Shown here piece after piece: positions 1-7,976 of a stretch of DNA of 20,965 nt. How positions within the stretch are numbered: position 1 is the first letter of the stretch; each line of letters starts with the position of its first letter. The notes under the pieces are model-generated. The model made no database searches. It had not been told where the DNA came from and saw nothing but the letters and a program-made list of their open reading frames with translations. The translations under genes were made by a program, and so were the position numbers. The stretch lies in assembly GCA_023415515.1 (NCBI GenBank), contig JAEZKH010000491.1:1-20965 (forward strand). Direction: 5' to 3'. Source of the DNA: Actinomycetes bacterium (GTDB lineage: Bacteria > Actinomycetota > Actinomycetes > Mycobacteriales > Mycobacteriaceae).

Positions 1-2
1 AG

Positions 3-1058
3 TACACGACCGTCATGCACCGCCCACTGCTGACGCTCGTCGAGCGGATGGGCGAGGTTCTTCCCGACGGGCTGGACCGGATGTTCTTCGCCAATTCGGG
101 CAGCGAGGCCATCGAGGCTGCGCTTCGGCTGAGCAGGCAGGCCACCGGGCGGCCCAACGTCGTGGTCTTCCACGGTGGCTTCCACGGGCGCACTGTCGCC
201 GCCGCATCGATGACGACGTCGGGCACCAAGTTCCGTTCCGGCTTCTCGCCCTTGATGGCAGGCGTGCACGTCTCGCCTTTTCCCGATCCGACACACTTCG
301 GCTGGCCGGTCGAGCAGGCCACCGACTTCGCGCTGCGGCAGCTCGACTACACGCTGCAGACGCTGACCACGCCAGCCGACACCGCCGCGTTCATCGTCGA
401 ACCGGTGCTCGGTGAGGGCGGCTACGCGCCTGCCAACGAGCAGTTCTTCGCCGGCCTTCGGGAGCGCGCCGACGACCACGGCATCCTGCTGGTTCTCGAC
501 GAGGTGCAAACCGGCTTCGGGCGCACCGGAAAGTTCTGGGGCGGAGAGCATTTCGATGCGAAGCCGGACATCGTCGTGACCGCGAAGGGTCTGGCGTCGG
601 GGTTCCCGCTCTCCGGCATCGCGGCTTCTGCCGACCTGATGGCCAAGGCGTGGCCGGGATCTCAGGGCGGCACCTACGGCGCCAACGCGGTGGCGTGCGC
701 GGCCGCCGTCGCGACCCTCGACGTGATCCGGGACGAGAACCTGGTCGAGAACTCCGCGCAGCGCGGAGCGCAGTTGAAGGAGGCGCTGCAGCTCGTCGCC
801 GACAAACACGAGGCCATCACCGACGTACGCGGGCTGGGGCTGATGATCGGCAACGAGTTTCGCGACGCCCACGGCAAGCCCGACCCGGTCACCGCTGCCG
901 CCGTGCAGCAGGAGGCGGCACGGCGGGGTCTGCTGCTGCTGACGTGCGGGGCCTGGGGTCAGGTGGTGCGGTTCATCCCGGCGTTGGTGGTGTCCAGCGA
1001 CCAGGTCGTCGAGGCAGCGGGTATCTGGGCGGACGCGGTCGGTGCCGTCATCGGCTGA
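3..1058 (+). CDS. class III PLP-dependent aminotransferase (5' partial)
   Basis: This is the C-terminal 350 or so residues of a fold-type I, class III (omega/4-aminobutyrate type) aminotransferase, which moves an amino group from a donor to a keto acid or aldehyde using pyridoxal phosphate in the cytoplasm. The frame is open to the window edge, so the true start lies upstream; the family is usually 420-460 residues, so about 80-100 are missing. Visible signatures are the ANSGSEAIEAALRL cofactor-phosphate region, HGGFHGRT, the LDEVQTGFGRTG block with its cofactor Asp codon at 498-500, and VVTAKGLASG with the Schiff-base Lys codon at 585-587. The gene lies 105 bases before a same-strand amidohydrolase and may belong to the same catabolic block. 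The amino donor cannot be told from sequence; a GABA, ornithine or beta-amino acid substrate would all fit. Confidence 0.9.
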   Translation, partial: YTTVMHRPLLTLVERMGEVLPDGLDRMFFANSGSEAIEAALRLSRQATGRPNVVVFHGGFHGRTVAAASMTTSGTKFRSGFSPLMAGVHVSPFPDPTHFGWPVEQATDFALRQLDYTLQTLTTPADTAAFIVEPVLGEGGYAPANEQFFAGLRERADDHGILLVLDEVQTGFGRTGKFWGGEHFDAKPDIVVTAKGLASGFPLSGIAASADLMAKAWPGSQGGTYGANAVACAAAVATLDVIRDENLVENSAQRGAQLKEALQLVADKHEAITDVRGLGLMIGNEFRDAHGKPDPVTAAAVQQEAARRGLLLLTCGAWGQVVRFIPALVVSSDQVVEAAGIWADAVGAVIG

Positions 1059-1116
1059 ACTGGTACTCCCGTCTCGGACCGTTCTGGACCTGTTCGGAGT
1101 TTCGATCCTTGCTGCA

Positions 1117-1130
1117 CGGTGAAAACACCG
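1117..1130. promoter_or_regulatory. palindrome upstream of the amidohydrolase gene
   Basis: CGGTG and CACCG form perfect 5-bp arms around an AAAA centre, 33 bases before the preferred amidohydrolase start. The position suits an operator or a small RNA hairpin. It lies in the only sizeable gap (105 bases) of the + strand block, where a promoter would be expected. A GTG at 1119 inside it could in principle start the next gene, but no ribosome binding site precedes it. No regulator is identified. Confidence 0.3.
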
Positions 1131-1163
1131 ACTTGTCGACCGCCGTCTGCCGAGGGAGTTTTC

Positions 1164-2843
1164 GTGGGTGAACCCACAGGTAACGCCACAGCACCGGAAT
1201 CCGCCGACCTCGTCGTGCTCGGCGGCACCGTTCTCACCCTCGACCGCAGCAGCCGCCGGGCCGGCGCGCTGGCCGCGCGAGACGGCCGGATCACCGCGAT
1301 CGGAGACGACCGCACCATCGCCGGCCTGATCGGTCCCCGCACGACGGTGGTCGATCTCGAAGGACGTGCGGTAGTCCCCGGTTTCGTCGAGTCACACAAC
1401 CATCCGACCTTCTTCGGAATGGCGCTTGCCGCGCCCGTCGACGCGGGCAGTCCACCGAACGACGCGATCACCGACATCGTCGAACGCGTCCGGTCGGCTG
1501 TGCTCGACTTCGGGCCCGGCGAATGGATCAGGGGGTTCCGCTACGACGACACCCTGCTGGCCGACAATCGTCATCCCACGCGCCGTGACCTCGATGCGGT
1601 GTCACCGGACAATCCGGTCATCCTCACCCATGTGACCGGACACTTCTGCGTCGTGAACTCCGCGGCGCTTCGAGCCATCGGGATCACCGCGCAGACACCG
1701 GACCCGCCAGGTGGTGCCATCGCCAGAGACGACCGCGGGCAGCCGAGCGGACTGCTGATCGAGACGGCGGCGTTCCTCGCCAACTCCGCGCTGCCCGCGC
1801 AGGGCCCCGAGGAGATGGCCGACGCGCTGGTGAAGGCCGACGAGGAGTATCTGGCTCACGGCGTGACCTCCGTCCACGACACCGGCATCGGATTGATCGG
1901 CGGCCGTGGGGAACTGGACGCCTACCGGTTGGTGACTCGGGCGCAAAAGCTGCGTACCCGCATACACGGTTACCTGTTCCACACGTTGCTCCCAGGACTC
2001 GACGAGGGCGAACCGCAGCCGCCCGACCCCACTGTCTCGACCGAGTTGTTCTCGATGACCGGAGTGAAGATCGTCGCGGACGGATCGATCCAGGGCCGGA
2101 CGGGCTGTCTGGCCGAGGGATACACCTGCGATCCCACCGATCACGGCATGATGCTCATCGAGCCGGACGACCTCGCCCACCGCATCGCCGCGCTCGACTC
2201 GGCCGGCTGGCAGGTCGCCGTGCACGGCAACGGCGACGCGGCGATCGAGGCCATCATCGACGGCTATGCGACGCTGGGCGCCCCGAACGGCACCGGTCGC
2301 AGGCACCGCATCGAGCACTGCCAGACGGTTCGCGAAGACCAGTTGGACCGGATGGCCGAACACGACATCCTCGCATCGTTTTTCATCAAGCACGTGTACT
2401 ACTGGGGCGACCGGCACCGCGATGTCTTCCTCGGCCCGGATCGCGCGCGGCGGATCAGTCCATTGGCGTCGGCGCGCTCGAGAGGAATGCATTTCGGGCT
2501 GCATTCCGACACTCCGGTCACCCCGGTGCCGCCACTGGAGGGCATCTGGTGCGCGGTGGCCCGCAGGACCAGCGGCGGCGACGTGCTCGGAGCGGAGCAG
2601 GCGATAGATGTGGAAGCGGCGCTGCGCGGGTACACCATCGACGCCGCCTACCTTGGGGGCGAGGAGAACGTGAAGGGCAGCCTCGAGGTCGGCAAGCTCG
2701 CCGATCTCGCCGTGCTGTCCGAGGATCCGACCGCCGTCGACCCCGACCGGATCGCGTCGCTGTCGGTCGACGGCACCGTGGTGGGCGGCAGGCTGGTGCG
2801 TCGGCGCGACGACGTGACGGTGACCACAGGAGGTGCGCGGTGA
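1164..2843 (+). CDS. YtcJ-like metal-dependent amidohydrolase (amidohydrolase_3 family)
   Basis: A predicted cytoplasmic metal hydrolase of the YtcJ/N-acyl amidohydrolase branch, likely to cleave an amide, imide or related C-N bond. With the GTG at 1164 it is 559 residues, normal for the family. I chose that start because GAGGGAG at 1152-1158 sits 5 bases upstream; an in-frame GTG at 1119 would add 15 unconserved-looking residues and has no such site. Family landmarks are the SHNHP metal motif (about 77-81), VKIVADGSIQGRTG with Lys302, AVHGNGDAA with His354, RIEHCQ with His385 and HSDTPV with Asp449, followed by the C-terminal beta-sandwich ending of the fold (KLADLAVLSEDP). The stop overlaps the next GTG by four bases, implying coupled translation with the small membrane protein and symporter. 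Physiological substrate unknown. Confidence 0.88.
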   Translation: MGEPTGNATAPESADLVVLGGTVLTLDRSSRRAGALAARDGRITAIGDDRTIAGLIGPRTTVVDLEGRAVVPGFVESHNHPTFFGMALAAPVDAGSPPNDAITDIVERVRSAVLDFGPGEWIRGFRYDDTLLADNRHPTRRDLDAVSPDNPVILTHVTGHFCVVNSAALRAIGITAQTPDPPGGAIARDDRGQPSGLLIETAAFLANSALPAQGPEEMADALVKADEEYLAHGVTSVHDTGIGLIGGRGELDAYRLVTRAQKLRTRIHGYLFHTLLPGLDEGEPQPPDPTVSTELFSMTGVKIVADGSIQGRTGCLAEGYTCDPTDHGMMLIEPDDLAHRIAALDSAGWQVAVHGNGDAAIEAIIDGYATLGAPNGTGRRHRIEHCQTVREDQLDRMAEHDILASFFIKHVYYWGDRHRDVFLGPDRARRISPLASARSRGMHFGLHSDTPVTPVPPLEGIWCAVARRTSGGDVLGAEQAIDVEAALRGYTIDAAYLGGEENVKGSLEVGKLADLAVLSEDPTAVDPDRIASLSVDGTVVGGRLVRRRDDVTVTTGGAR

Positions 2844-3097
2844 TCCGCAGTTGGCCGAGCGTGCTGATCGGGCTGGGGATTCCGGCGCTGGCGATTCTCT
2901 TGGGAACCATCCTGGTGTCCGACACGGACGTCTTCGTCTTCGGCATCCCGCTGCTGTTCTTCTGGATGTTCTGCTGCTTCCCGTTGACCACGTTGTGCCT
3001 GTGGATCAGCTGGCGGTTCTTCGACAGCCCGCACTATCCGCTGGACCAGTCCTCTGGCAACGATGAGCCGCAGACTGCCGAGGGGGTGGAAGGCTGA
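2840..3097 (+). CDS. small DUF3311-type membrane protein, probable symporter partner
   Basis: An 85-residue protein with two hydrophobic helices (about residues 8-26 and 33-55) and a short polar acidic tail. AGGAGG at 2828-2833 lies 6 bases before the GTG, and the gene overlaps the amidohydrolase stop by four bases and the symporter start by one base. The layout and the FGIPLLFFWM/CLWISWRF pattern match DUF3311 proteins, which are commonly found directly before sodium:solute symporter genes, much as YhdT precedes PanF in enterobacteria. By inference it is an accessory or stabilising subunit of the symporter in the cytoplasmic membrane; no enzymatic motif is present. Confidence 0.8.
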   Translation: MIRSWPSVLIGLGIPALAILLGTILVSDTDVFVFGIPLLFFWMFCCFPLTTLCLWISWRFFDSPHYPLDQSSGNDEPQTAEGVEG

Positions 3098-4530
3098 TGC
3101 TCATCGCGATAGTTGCGGTGGTGATGGGGATTTCGATCCTGCTGGCGCTGTGGGCGGGTCGACCCGGGCGTAACGGCGGCATCTCCGATTTCCTGGTGGG
3201 AGGCCGCAGTTTCCCGCCGTGGCTCATCTACTTCCTCGCCGTCGGCGAGGTCTACAGCATCGGCACCATGATCGGCTTCCCCAGCGGGATCTACGCCAAC
3301 GGCGCGAGCTACGGGATCTGGTTTCTCGGCTACATCCTGCTCGCCTATTCACTCGGATACTTCCTCGCGCCGTTGGTATGGCGGGCGGCCAAGCGACATG
3401 ACGCGATGACGGTGCCCGACGTGTTCGGCCGTCACTACGGCAGCAGGCCCCTCGAGCTGATCACCTGTGTGACCATGCTCATCGCGCTGGTGCCGTGGGG
3501 TCAGTACCAATTCATCGGTCTCCAAGTGGTTTTGAGTAACCTCGGGCTTCGGTTGACGCCCGTGCAGTGCGTGCTCCTGGCTGGCATCATCGCCTTCCTC
3601 TGGATAGCCGCCTCCGGTATCCGTTCGCCGGCGTTCGTGTCGATCCTCAAGGACAGCTTCATGTTGCTCGGCGTGGTTCTCGTCGGGCTGGCCGCGGTTT
3701 TGGCCGCCGGCGGCACCGCCGAGGTGAGCGGGCCCGAGGTGATCTCGCACGCGCAGGCCACCATGGGCGGACAGGACCTCGTGTTCGCGATGACCACGAT
3801 CCTGTTCCAGAGCGTGGTGTTCTACCTCGGCTTCGGCGGAGCCTACGTGTTCCCGGCCCGCTCCGAGCGAGCGGTCAAGAGCTCGACGGTGTGGATGCCG
3901 CTGTACATGCTGATCTACCCGTTCCTGGTGTTCGCCGCCTACTACGGCGTCAAGCATCACCCCGGGCTCGACAATCCGAACACGGTGTTCATGGTGACGG
4001 CGAAAGGCCTTCTCCCGGAATGGATGCTCGGTCTGGTGGCGGCAGGCGCGGCGCTGTCGGGGGTGTTGGTGCTGGCGGCCACAGCGCTGTCCATCGGCGG
4101 AATGGTGAGCCGCAACCTGGCACCGAACGTCGCGCCTGCGGCGCAGCGTCGCTGGACCGTCGTCGTGGTCGCCGGCTTCCTCGTCTTCGCCGCAGTGCTC
4201 ACCCTGACGGCGTCGACGCTGATGCTGACGGTGCTGAATCTGGTGTACAACCTACTCGCCCAGGTGGTGCCCGGGTGGTTGGCGGTGCTGTTCGCCCGCC
4301 GGGTGCGCACGGGCGCCGTCGCCGTCGGGATGGTCGTCGGGGTGCTGTCGGCGATCGCGCTGTACGCCTCGGGCGTCACCAAGATCGGCGGCGTCAACGC
4401 CGGGCTCGTGTCTCTGGGACTCAACCTGGCGATCGTGTTCGGGTGGAGCCTGCTGGCGCCCGGGCAGCGCCGGTCCCCGGTGGCGCAGGAGAGCGGCGCC
4501 ACCGCGCAGACCGCAGCGGCTGTCGGCTGA
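3097..4530 (+). CDS. sodium:solute symporter (SSF family)
   Basis: A 477-residue integral membrane protein with about 12-13 hydrophobic segments, typical length for the SSS/SSF family that couples Na+ entry to uptake of an organic solute. Residues 24-40 (RPGRNGGISDFLVGGRS) match the family's start, where a GGRS element follows TM1, and the SGIRSPAFVSILKD segment near 180 is the family loop. The ATG overlaps the stop of the preceding small membrane protein by one base, with a purine-rich GAGGGGGTGGAAGG just upstream. Operon position suggests it imports the substrate of the amidohydrolase and aminotransferase. It resembles the pantothenate/proline branch in general only; the solute is not predictable. 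The stop is 3 bases from the stop of the convergent MFS gene. Confidence 0.88.
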   Translation: MLIAIVAVVMGISILLALWAGRPGRNGGISDFLVGGRSFPPWLIYFLAVGEVYSIGTMIGFPSGIYANGASYGIWFLGYILLAYSLGYFLAPLVWRAAKRHDAMTVPDVFGRHYGSRPLELITCVTMLIALVPWGQYQFIGLQVVLSNLGLRLTPVQCVLLAGIIAFLWIAASGIRSPAFVSILKDSFMLLGVVLVGLAAVLAAGGTAEVSGPEVISHAQATMGGQDLVFAMTTILFQSVVFYLGFGGAYVFPARSERAVKSSTVWMPLYMLIYPFLVFAAYYGVKHHPGLDNPNTVFMVTAKGLLPEWMLGLVAAGAALSGVLVLAATALSIGGMVSRNLAPNVAPAAQRRWTVVVVAGFLVFAAVLTLTASTLMLTVLNLVYNLLAQVVPGWLAVLFARRVRTGAVAVGMVVGVLSAIALYASGVTKIGGVNAGLVSLGLNLAIVFGWSLLAPGQRRSPVAQESGATAQTAAAVG

Positions 4531-4533
4531 GCC

Positions 4534-5931
4534 TCAGACCCGGGTGGGCTCCTTCTTCCGATACTCGAGTTGGGGCGGGGCACCGGGCGTGCCGGGGATC
4601 TCGGTGCCGCCCATCGGACAGCGGGCGGTCTCGGGCACCTTGACCATCGCGATCGCACCGATGACACAGGCCGCCATCATGTAGTACGCGGGGACCAGGT
4701 TGTCGCCGGTGGCGTGGATCAGCCATTCGTTGACCGCAGGCGCTGTGCCGCCGAAGATGGACGTCGACACGTTGTAGGCGATCGCGAAGCCGGCGAAGCG
4801 CACCTGGGTCGGGAACATGGCGGGGAACGTCGCCGAAATCGTCGCCAGCTGAGGTACATACAGCAGCCCCAGGATGGCCAGGCCGACCGCCGCGCCGACC
4901 GTGCTGGTGCCCATCAGCATGAACATCGGCACGCCCGCGACGAACAGGCCGATCAGCGAGAACCACCAGAGTGGTTTGCGCCCAAAGCGATCCGACATGC
5001 CGCCGGCGATCGGGAGGAAGACCATCATCGCCAGCATGCCGATGATCGGCAACAGCAACGACATGTTGGCCGAAAGGCCGATCGACTGCTCGAGGTATGT
5101 CGGCATGTAGCTGAGCAGCGTGTAGTTCACCACGTTGAGCGCGACGACCACGCCGCCCAACCGCAGGATCGGACCCCAGTAGCGCGCGATCAGATCCTTC
5201 AATTGGGTGGTCGCGTGCTCTTCCTTCTCACCCGCCTCCTCCAGTTCGCGGAAGATCGGCGTGTCCTCCAGCCGCGACCGCAGATACACACCGACGAGGC
5301 CCAGTGGCGCGGCGACGAGGAACGGCAGCCGCCACCCCCATGCACCCATCTGGTCGTCGTTGAGCACCAGTGAGAACCCGAGCATCAGGAGCGCACCGAA
5401 GGAGAACCCGGCCAGCGTGCCGAATTCGAGGAAGCTGCCGAAGAATCCGCGCCTGCGGCACGGTGCGTACTCGGCCATGAAGGTGGCGGCCCCGCCGTAC
5501 TCGCCGCCGGTGGAGAAGCCCTGGATCATGCGTAGCAGCACCATCAGCACGGGGGCCCAGAACCCGATGGTCGCGTAGGACGGGACGAGGCCGACACACA
5601 GCGTGGCGCCGGACATCATCAAGATGGTGATGGCGAGAACCGAGCGGCGCCCGATCCGGTCACCGAGCGGTCCCCACACCAGCCCGCCGAGCGGTCGGAC
5701 GAGGAACGAGACCGCGAAGGTCATCAACGCAAGCAGCGTGGCACTTTCGGTGTCGCCGGGAAAGATGGCCGCCGAAATGTAGGTCACGCCATAGGCGTAG
5801 ATGCCGTAGTCGAACCATTCGGTCGCGTTACCGATGGCCGACGCGGCGACCGCTTTCTTCAGGACGGCAGGCGGGACGTTCTCGGTAGGAGACGAGGTCG
5901 GTGGCGTTGTGGGCTGATCGGGGACTCCCAT
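4534..5931 (-). CDS. MFS transporter, metabolite:H+ symporter (MHS) family
   Basis: A 465-residue, 12-helix major facilitator transporter of the MHS subfamily (the ProP/KgtP/ShiA group), which brings in organic acids, betaines or similar compounds with protons. Hallmarks are NATEWFDYGIYAY (35-47), the loop 2-3 motif GPLGDRIGRR (87-96), RMIQGFSTGGEYGG (134-147) and a second DRFGRKP loop in the C-terminal half. The first 20 residues are polar and Pro/Thr-rich. AGGAGGAT lies a few bases before the ATG (5937-5944 on this strand). A promoter and palindromes precede it, so it is probably a single transcription unit. It converges on the symporter gene, suggesting that both serve uptake of related compounds, but substrate specificity cannot be read. 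Confidence 0.9.
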   Translation of the reverse strand: MGVPDQPTTPPTSSPTENVPPAVLKKAVAASAIGNATEWFDYGIYAYGVTYISAAIFPGDTESATLLALMTFAVSFLVRPLGGLVWGPLGDRIGRRSVLAITILMMSGATLCVGLVPSYATIGFWAPVLMVLLRMIQGFSTGGEYGGAATFMAEYAPCRRRGFFGSFLEFGTLAGFSFGALLMLGFSLVLNDDQMGAWGWRLPFLVAAPLGLVGVYLRSRLEDTPIFRELEEAGEKEEHATTQLKDLIARYWGPILRLGGVVVALNVVNYTLLSYMPTYLEQSIGLSANMSLLLPIIGMLAMMVFLPIAGGMSDRFGRKPLWWFSLIGLFVAGVPMFMLMGTSTVGAAVGLAILGLLYVPQLATISATFPAMFPTQVRFAGFAIAYNVSTSIFGGTAPAVNEWLIHATGDNLVPAYYMMAACVIGAIAMVKVPETARCPMGGTEIPGTPGAPPQLEYRKKEPTRV

Positions 5932-5944
5932 GGGGATCCTCCTC

Positions 5945-5957
5945 GTGTCATGGACAC
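5945..5957. promoter_or_regulatory. palindrome GTGTC-N3-GACAC in the MFS gene leader
   Basis: Perfect 5-bp arms separated by ATG lie 14-26 bases before the MFS start codon, immediately upstream of its ribosome binding site. It could be an operator half of a pair with 5975-5987, or an RNA hairpin affecting translation. No known regulator motif is claimed. Confidence 0.3.
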
Positions 5958-5974
5958 TGTCGGACGCTGTGCAC

Positions 5975-5987
5975 GGTTCCTGGAACC
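5975..5987. promoter_or_regulatory. palindrome GGTTCC-T-GGAACC, candidate operator
   Basis: A perfect 6-bp inverted repeat with a single central base lies in the predicted 5' leader of the MFS gene, about 20-30 bases downstream of the predicted transcription start. A protein bound here would block elongation or overlap the promoter; as RNA it is too tight to fold without opening the centre. Local transporter repressors (GntR, TetR or LysR type) often use such sites, but no regulator gene is in the window. Confidence 0.4.
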
Positions 5988-6012
5988 AAGTCGTAGGTTT
6001 GTTGACAATCCG

Positions 6013-6042
6013 ACATTAGCCAACGTCGACGACGAACATCAA
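6013..6042 (-). promoter_or_regulatory. predicted promoter of the MFS transporter gene
   Basis: Reading the - strand, TTGATG (6042-6037) is followed after 18 bases by TAATGT (6018-6013). Both fit the housekeeping sigma consensus of actinobacteria well (TTGA and TANNNT). The start point would fall near 6006, giving a leader of roughly 75 nt. A small TTGT-TG-ACAA palindrome (5999-6008) overlaps the predicted start point and may be part of a repressor site. Confidence 0.5.
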
Positions 6043-6079
6043 GAGCAGACCGACACGAGATACCCAGCTCAGCGCGAGG

Positions 6080-6102
6080 ACAAACGCCGCAGGGTGGGCG
6101 GC
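6080..6102 (-). terminator. weak intrinsic terminator after sppA
   Basis: Immediately after the sppA stop, the - strand reads GCCGC, a 7-base loop, GCGGC, then GTTTGT. The stem is only 5 bp but the T-rich tail follows it directly. It would separate sppA from the MFS gene on the same strand, which has its own promoter. Confidence 0.35.
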
Positions 6103-7902
6103 CTAGAAGCGGTGATCCCCCAGCCATAGTGCGGTAACGCCGGTCACCGACCGCTCGGCGTGCCCGAATACCTCGGCGACCGACCGGCCCAGCAGCGACG
6201 CGACGGCCTCCGACAGCGATGCCGCTGCGGGCTGCGACGACGGCTTGGGGCGCAGGAAGTCCAGGAACGACGAGCCTGGCAGGCTCACGATGCGGACGTC
6301 GTCGTCCTCGTCGTGTCCGGCGAGCACCTTGGCCCGGTTGATCGCGGCGCGCAGCCCGCCGAGTTCGTCGACCAGGCCGCGCTCCAGAGCGTCGGCGCCG
6401 GTCCACACCCTGCCTCGGGCAACGGAGTCGACGTCGGCCACCGACAGCCTGCGGCCCTGCGCGACCCGTTCGATGAAGTCCGTGTAGAAAAGGTCGGCTT
6501 CGGCCTCGACATGCGCACGCTGCTCGTCGGTGAACGGCTTGTCGATCGACCATGCGTCGGCGTTCTCATTGGTGCGCACCGAATCAGAACCGACGCCGAG
6601 CCGACCCTTGAGCTCGCGGGCCACGAGCTTGCCGGTCACCACACCGATCGAACCGGTGATCGTGCCCGCGTTGGCCACGATCGCGTCGGCGCCCATCGAA
6701 ACGTAGTAACCGCCCGACGCGGCGACCGCGCCCATCGATGCGACGACCGGTGTGCCGGCCTCCCGGATCCGATTGACCTCGCGCCAAATGGTTTCCGACC
6801 CGGTTACCGAGCCGCCCGGGCTGTCGACCCGCAACACCACCGCCGAGACGGAATCGTCGGCCGCCGCCTCACGCAGTGCGGCCGCGATCGTGTCACCGCC
6901 TGCGCTGGACTGTCCGAACGGCAGTACCTGCGGTCCGCCGCGGCCACTGACGATCGGCCCGTGCAGGGTCACCACGGCCACTGTCGGCTTGCCTTTTCGG
7001 CCTGGCAGAGAGGGCATCTGCGGTCCTGGCTTGGTCGCAGTGGCCTTGGCGTAGCGCGACAGGTAGAGCCGCGGCGGCGCATCGGGGTCGGTGTCGGCGT
7101 CGCCGCCCTCCGGCGAAATACCGGCAGCGCCAATCAGTTCAGCGATTCGCCCGTAGGCCTCGTCGCGGAAGCCGATCCGATCGACCAACCGGCCGCCGAC
7201 CGCCTCGTCGCGCAACAACGGCGCCTTGTCGGCGAGTCGGTCTACTGCGGCCAGGTCGATGTGACGCGACTCGGCAATCGCCTGCCACACCTGGCTGTGC
7301 AGGCTTTCGAGCAACCTGCTGTCGGCTTCGCGGTGCGCATCGGTGTAGCGGTCCTGCGTGAAAAGGTTTGCCGCCGACTTGTATTCACCTCGGGCGACGA
7401 ATTGTGCCTCGATGCCCGCTTTGTCCAACGCGTCGCGCAGGAACAGCGCATTGGTCGCAAATCCCACCAGCCCGACCGTCCCCGACGGCTGCATCCACAC
7501 CTCGCGGAATGCCGATGCCAGGTAGTACGACAGTGTGCCCGGGTAGGTTTCCGCCCATGCCAGGGAGGGCTTGGCGTCGCTGAAGGCGGCGATCGCCGCG
7601 CGGAGCTCCTGCACCGGGCCCGCCGCTGCGGCCGGGATCTGCACGCGCGCGATGAGGCCTGCGACGCGGTCGTCGGCCGCCGCCCGGTGGATGGCCGCGA
7701 CGGCTTCGCGCAGGACGAGCGGCTTGTTTCCGCTGATGATCGCCATCGGGTCGAAACCGCTGGTCTCGGGCGGCGGCGACAGCAGATCCAACTCGAGCAC
7801 GCAGTTGGCGGGGATGCCGTGATGACGGGCGGTGTCGACTTTGCGGACCAGCGATCGCAGGTCGTCGGGGCCGGGGATGCCCGGCAGGAAGCTGAACATC
7901 AT
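6103..7902 (-). CDS. sppA: signal peptide peptidase SppA, 67K type (protease IV)
   Basis: A serine-lysine peptidase of family S49 that degrades cleaved signal peptides at the membrane. At 599 residues it is the long, two-domain (tandem SppA/ClpP-like) form. The general base is Lys175 in RGEYKSAANLF of the N-terminal domain, and the nucleophile is Ser396 in VAASGGYYVSMGAD of the C-terminal domain, preceded by VLRVDSPGGSVTGSE and followed by GTITGSIGVV. No clear transmembrane segment is seen at the N-terminus, unlike the enterobacterial enzyme, so peripheral attachment is inferred. Two ATGs in tandem (7902 and 7899) compete; TAGGCT at 7911-7906 sits 6 bases before the second, which suggests a leaderless start at 7899. 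In M. tuberculosis sppA follows rplO directly; here two other genes lie between. Confidence 0.93.
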   Translation of the reverse strand: MMFSFLPGIPGPDDLRSLVRKVDTARHHGIPANCVLELDLLSPPPETSGFDPMAIISGNKPLVLREAVAAIHRAAADDRVAGLIARVQIPAAAAGPVQELRAAIAAFSDAKPSLAWAETYPGTLSYYLASAFREVWMQPSGTVGLVGFATNALFLRDALDKAGIEAQFVARGEYKSAANLFTQDRYTDAHREADSRLLESLHSQVWQAIAESRHIDLAAVDRLADKAPLLRDEAVGGRLVDRIGFRDEAYGRIAELIGAAGISPEGGDADTDPDAPPRLYLSRYAKATATKPGPQMPSLPGRKGKPTVAVVTLHGPIVSGRGGPQVLPFGQSSAGGDTIAAALREAAADDSVSAVVLRVDSPGGSVTGSETIWREVNRIREAGTPVVASMGAVAASGGYYVSMGADAIVANAGTITGSIGVVTGKLVARELKGRLGVGSDSVRTNENADAWSIDKPFTDEQRAHVEAEADLFYTDFIERVAQGRRLSVADVDSVARGRVWTGADALERGLVDELGGLRAAINRAKVLAGHDEDDDVRIVSLPGSSFLDFLRPKPSSQPAAASLSEAVASLLGRSVAEVFGHAERSVTGVTALWLGDHRF

Positions 7903-7905
7903 TCG

Positions 7906-7911
7906 AGCCTA
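7906..7911 (-). promoter_or_regulatory. -10 element of sppA (probably leaderless)
   Basis: TAGGCT fits TANNNT on the - strand and is followed after 6 bases by the second of two tandem ATGs (7899). Transcription starting 7 bases downstream would begin exactly at that ATG. No convincing -35 is seen, which is common in mycobacteria. Confidence 0.45.
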
Positions 7912-7964
7912 CCGAGGGGGTCAGCCCGCCGGCCCGTCAGCGACCATCGACGACCGCCGAGGCC

Positions 7965-7970
7965 TAACGT
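7965..7970 (+). promoter_or_regulatory. -10 element of the LLM oxidoreductase gene (probably leaderless)
   Basis: TAACGT fits TANNNT and lies exactly 6 bases before the GTG at 7977, so the predicted transcription start coincides with the start codon. There is no ribosome binding site upstream of the GTG, which supports leaderless initiation. It sits in the 74-base divergent region shared with sppA. Confidence 0.5.
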
Positions 7971-7976
7971 GGATGC

